Source: Gnetum montanum
Lineage: Eukaryota; Streptophyta; Gnetopsida; Gnetales; Gnetaceae
Direction of reading: 5' to 3'
Assembly (NCBI GenBank): GCA_015680685.1
Contig: MNCI01035790.1
Location: forward strand, 104,023-138,515
Length of the DNA stretch: 34,493 nt
The translations under genes were made by a program, and so were the position numbers. Shown here piece after piece: positions 33,490 to 34,493 of the stretch. Below the pieces are notes generated by a model that saw nothing but the letters and a program-made list of their open reading frames with translations, did not search any database and was not told the origin of the DNA. The stretch's first letter is position 1. Each line of letters starts with the position of its first letter.

Positions 33490-34493
33490 GAAGAATTGAG
33501 TGTGGTTGCCCATTCGTTGAGGTATTTGTTGCATTGGCTTGCTCGAGCTCGTGGAAAGGCTTTATCTATTGGATGTTGACCAATTGCTTTTTGTTTGGGC
33601 TTTCAATTTTGTATATGATCATGGCCCCAAAAGGAAAGGTTTCATCAATTATATAAGGCCTCTCCCACAACATTTGGAACTTGGTTTTTTGAGGTACCTG
33701 TATGGGATTCTAGTAGAGAACCTTATCTCCCAATTGAAATTTTAATTTTCATATTCTAAGATCATGACATTGTTTGTTGAATGCCCTGTGCAGTTCATTT
33801 TAGGATAGGGCCACTAATCAAATTTTTTCTAGCACATTTAGGTTGATCAACCTTTCTTTTTCTGTGAGACTTAGGTCAAGATCTAGATCATAGGCTATTG
33901 AGAGTGTACGAAGCTTGAATTGAATTGGAAGCATTGGGAGCTTTTCATATACTAACTCATAGGGAGAGTAGCTAATAGGGAGTTTCCATGTTGAGCGGTA
34001 GGTCCAAAGGGCATTGTTGAGTTTTGTTCTCTAGTCTCTCCTATATTTGTTAATAGTTTTTATTAGAATCTTTGTGATCTTATTTTTAGTCAACTCTACT
34101 TGACTATTGACTTCGGGGTGATACGGTGTTGTTAATTTATGTTCAACCCCCAAGTGTTGCATGAGATTTCAAAAAGTAGCACCTATAAAATGGATTCCAT
34201 TGTTAGAAATTAGTGCATGTGGCATCCCAAACCTATTCACAACACTTTGTTGTACAAATTTAGTAGTAATGGATGATGTACAGTTGGTGATAACTGCTAC
34301 TTCTGCCCATTTGGTATAATAGTCAATAATGACAATTATATATGCCTTCCCATTGAACATGGGTGTGATGGGACCCATGAAATCTATGCCCCATATGTCA
34401 AAGGGTTCCATTGATTGAATTCATTGTTGAGGATCCTCCATATGTGCAGTCATTCCACCATCTTGTTGACAGTGCACACAAGATCAAACAAAT
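33490..34493 (-). pseudogene. Ty3/gypsy integrase, decayed, continuing past the right edge
   Basis: From the right edge leftward: the second half of the zinc-binding domain (CVHCQQDGGMTAHME, near 34475-34435); the core start MEPFDIWGIDFMGPITPMFN (34411 on), containing the first catalytic Asp; VIIDYYTKWAEV; then ISNNGIHF, where the family has S-D-N-G, so the second catalytic Asp reads Asn; and TTPYHPEVNSQVELTKNKI with the Glu retained. Next come NNALWTYRSTWKLPISYSPY and ELVYEKLPMLPIQFKL, the conserved end of the core in plant gypsy elements, and a short C-terminal part to about 33490. Several stops and frame changes lie left of 34169. The remaining pol and gag lie outside the window to the right. 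Confidence 0.9.

Overview
The window looks like nuclear DNA of a land plant with a large, transposon-rich genome; a gymnosperm is a plausible guess, but the sequence does not prove it. Reasons: AT-rich sequence almost without long open frames; a Helitron carrying both a Rep-helicase and an RPA-like gene (a plant arrangement); decayed Ty1/copia and Ty3/gypsy pol fragments; and initiator-tRNA-Met-type primer-binding sites. No rRNA, tRNA, CRISPR array or bacterial operon was seen. Nearly every coding signal is a pseudogene, and many stops and lost residues are C-to-T/G-to-A changes, as expected of old methylated transposons.

Layout. 24-5702 (minus): internal part of an autonomous Helitron, reading leftward RepHel (HUH, double-Tyr and Pif1 helicase motifs) and then an RPA70-like gene; the element leaves the window on the left. 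6680-8005 and 15317-16672: two arms of a diverged 1.3 kb inverted repeat enclosing 7.3 kb. Inside lie stacked minisatellites (9.1-11.3 kb) and then a GC-richer intronless gene (about 11.5-13.83 kb) for a multi-pass membrane protein of a family I do not recognise, open for 659 codons but with a one-base frameshift near its front. This inverted-repeat unit with its cargo gene is the most unusual part of the window.

16.7-34.5 kb: layered retroelements. A gypsy integrase tail (minus, 19 kb); a compact LTR element of about 2.7 kb (minus, 19.6-22.3 kb) with two LTR-like repeats, a decayed primer-binding site and one ORF of unknown type; a weak LINE ORF1-like remnant (plus, 24.3-25.0 kb); copia reverse transcriptase/RNase H (minus, 25.2-26.66 kb), cut off where a plus-strand LTR with primer-binding site and gag start begins (26.67-27.7 kb); a decayed glutamate/lysine-rich ORF (minus, 28.97-31.42 kb); and a gypsy integrase (minus, 33.5 kb to the right edge).

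The only candidate host gene is the membrane-protein gene. The other genes are transposon replication machinery. A recurring octamer, AGACATCT/AGATGTCT, is clustered in the presumed U3 promoters of both LTR families and is the best candidate regulatory signal.
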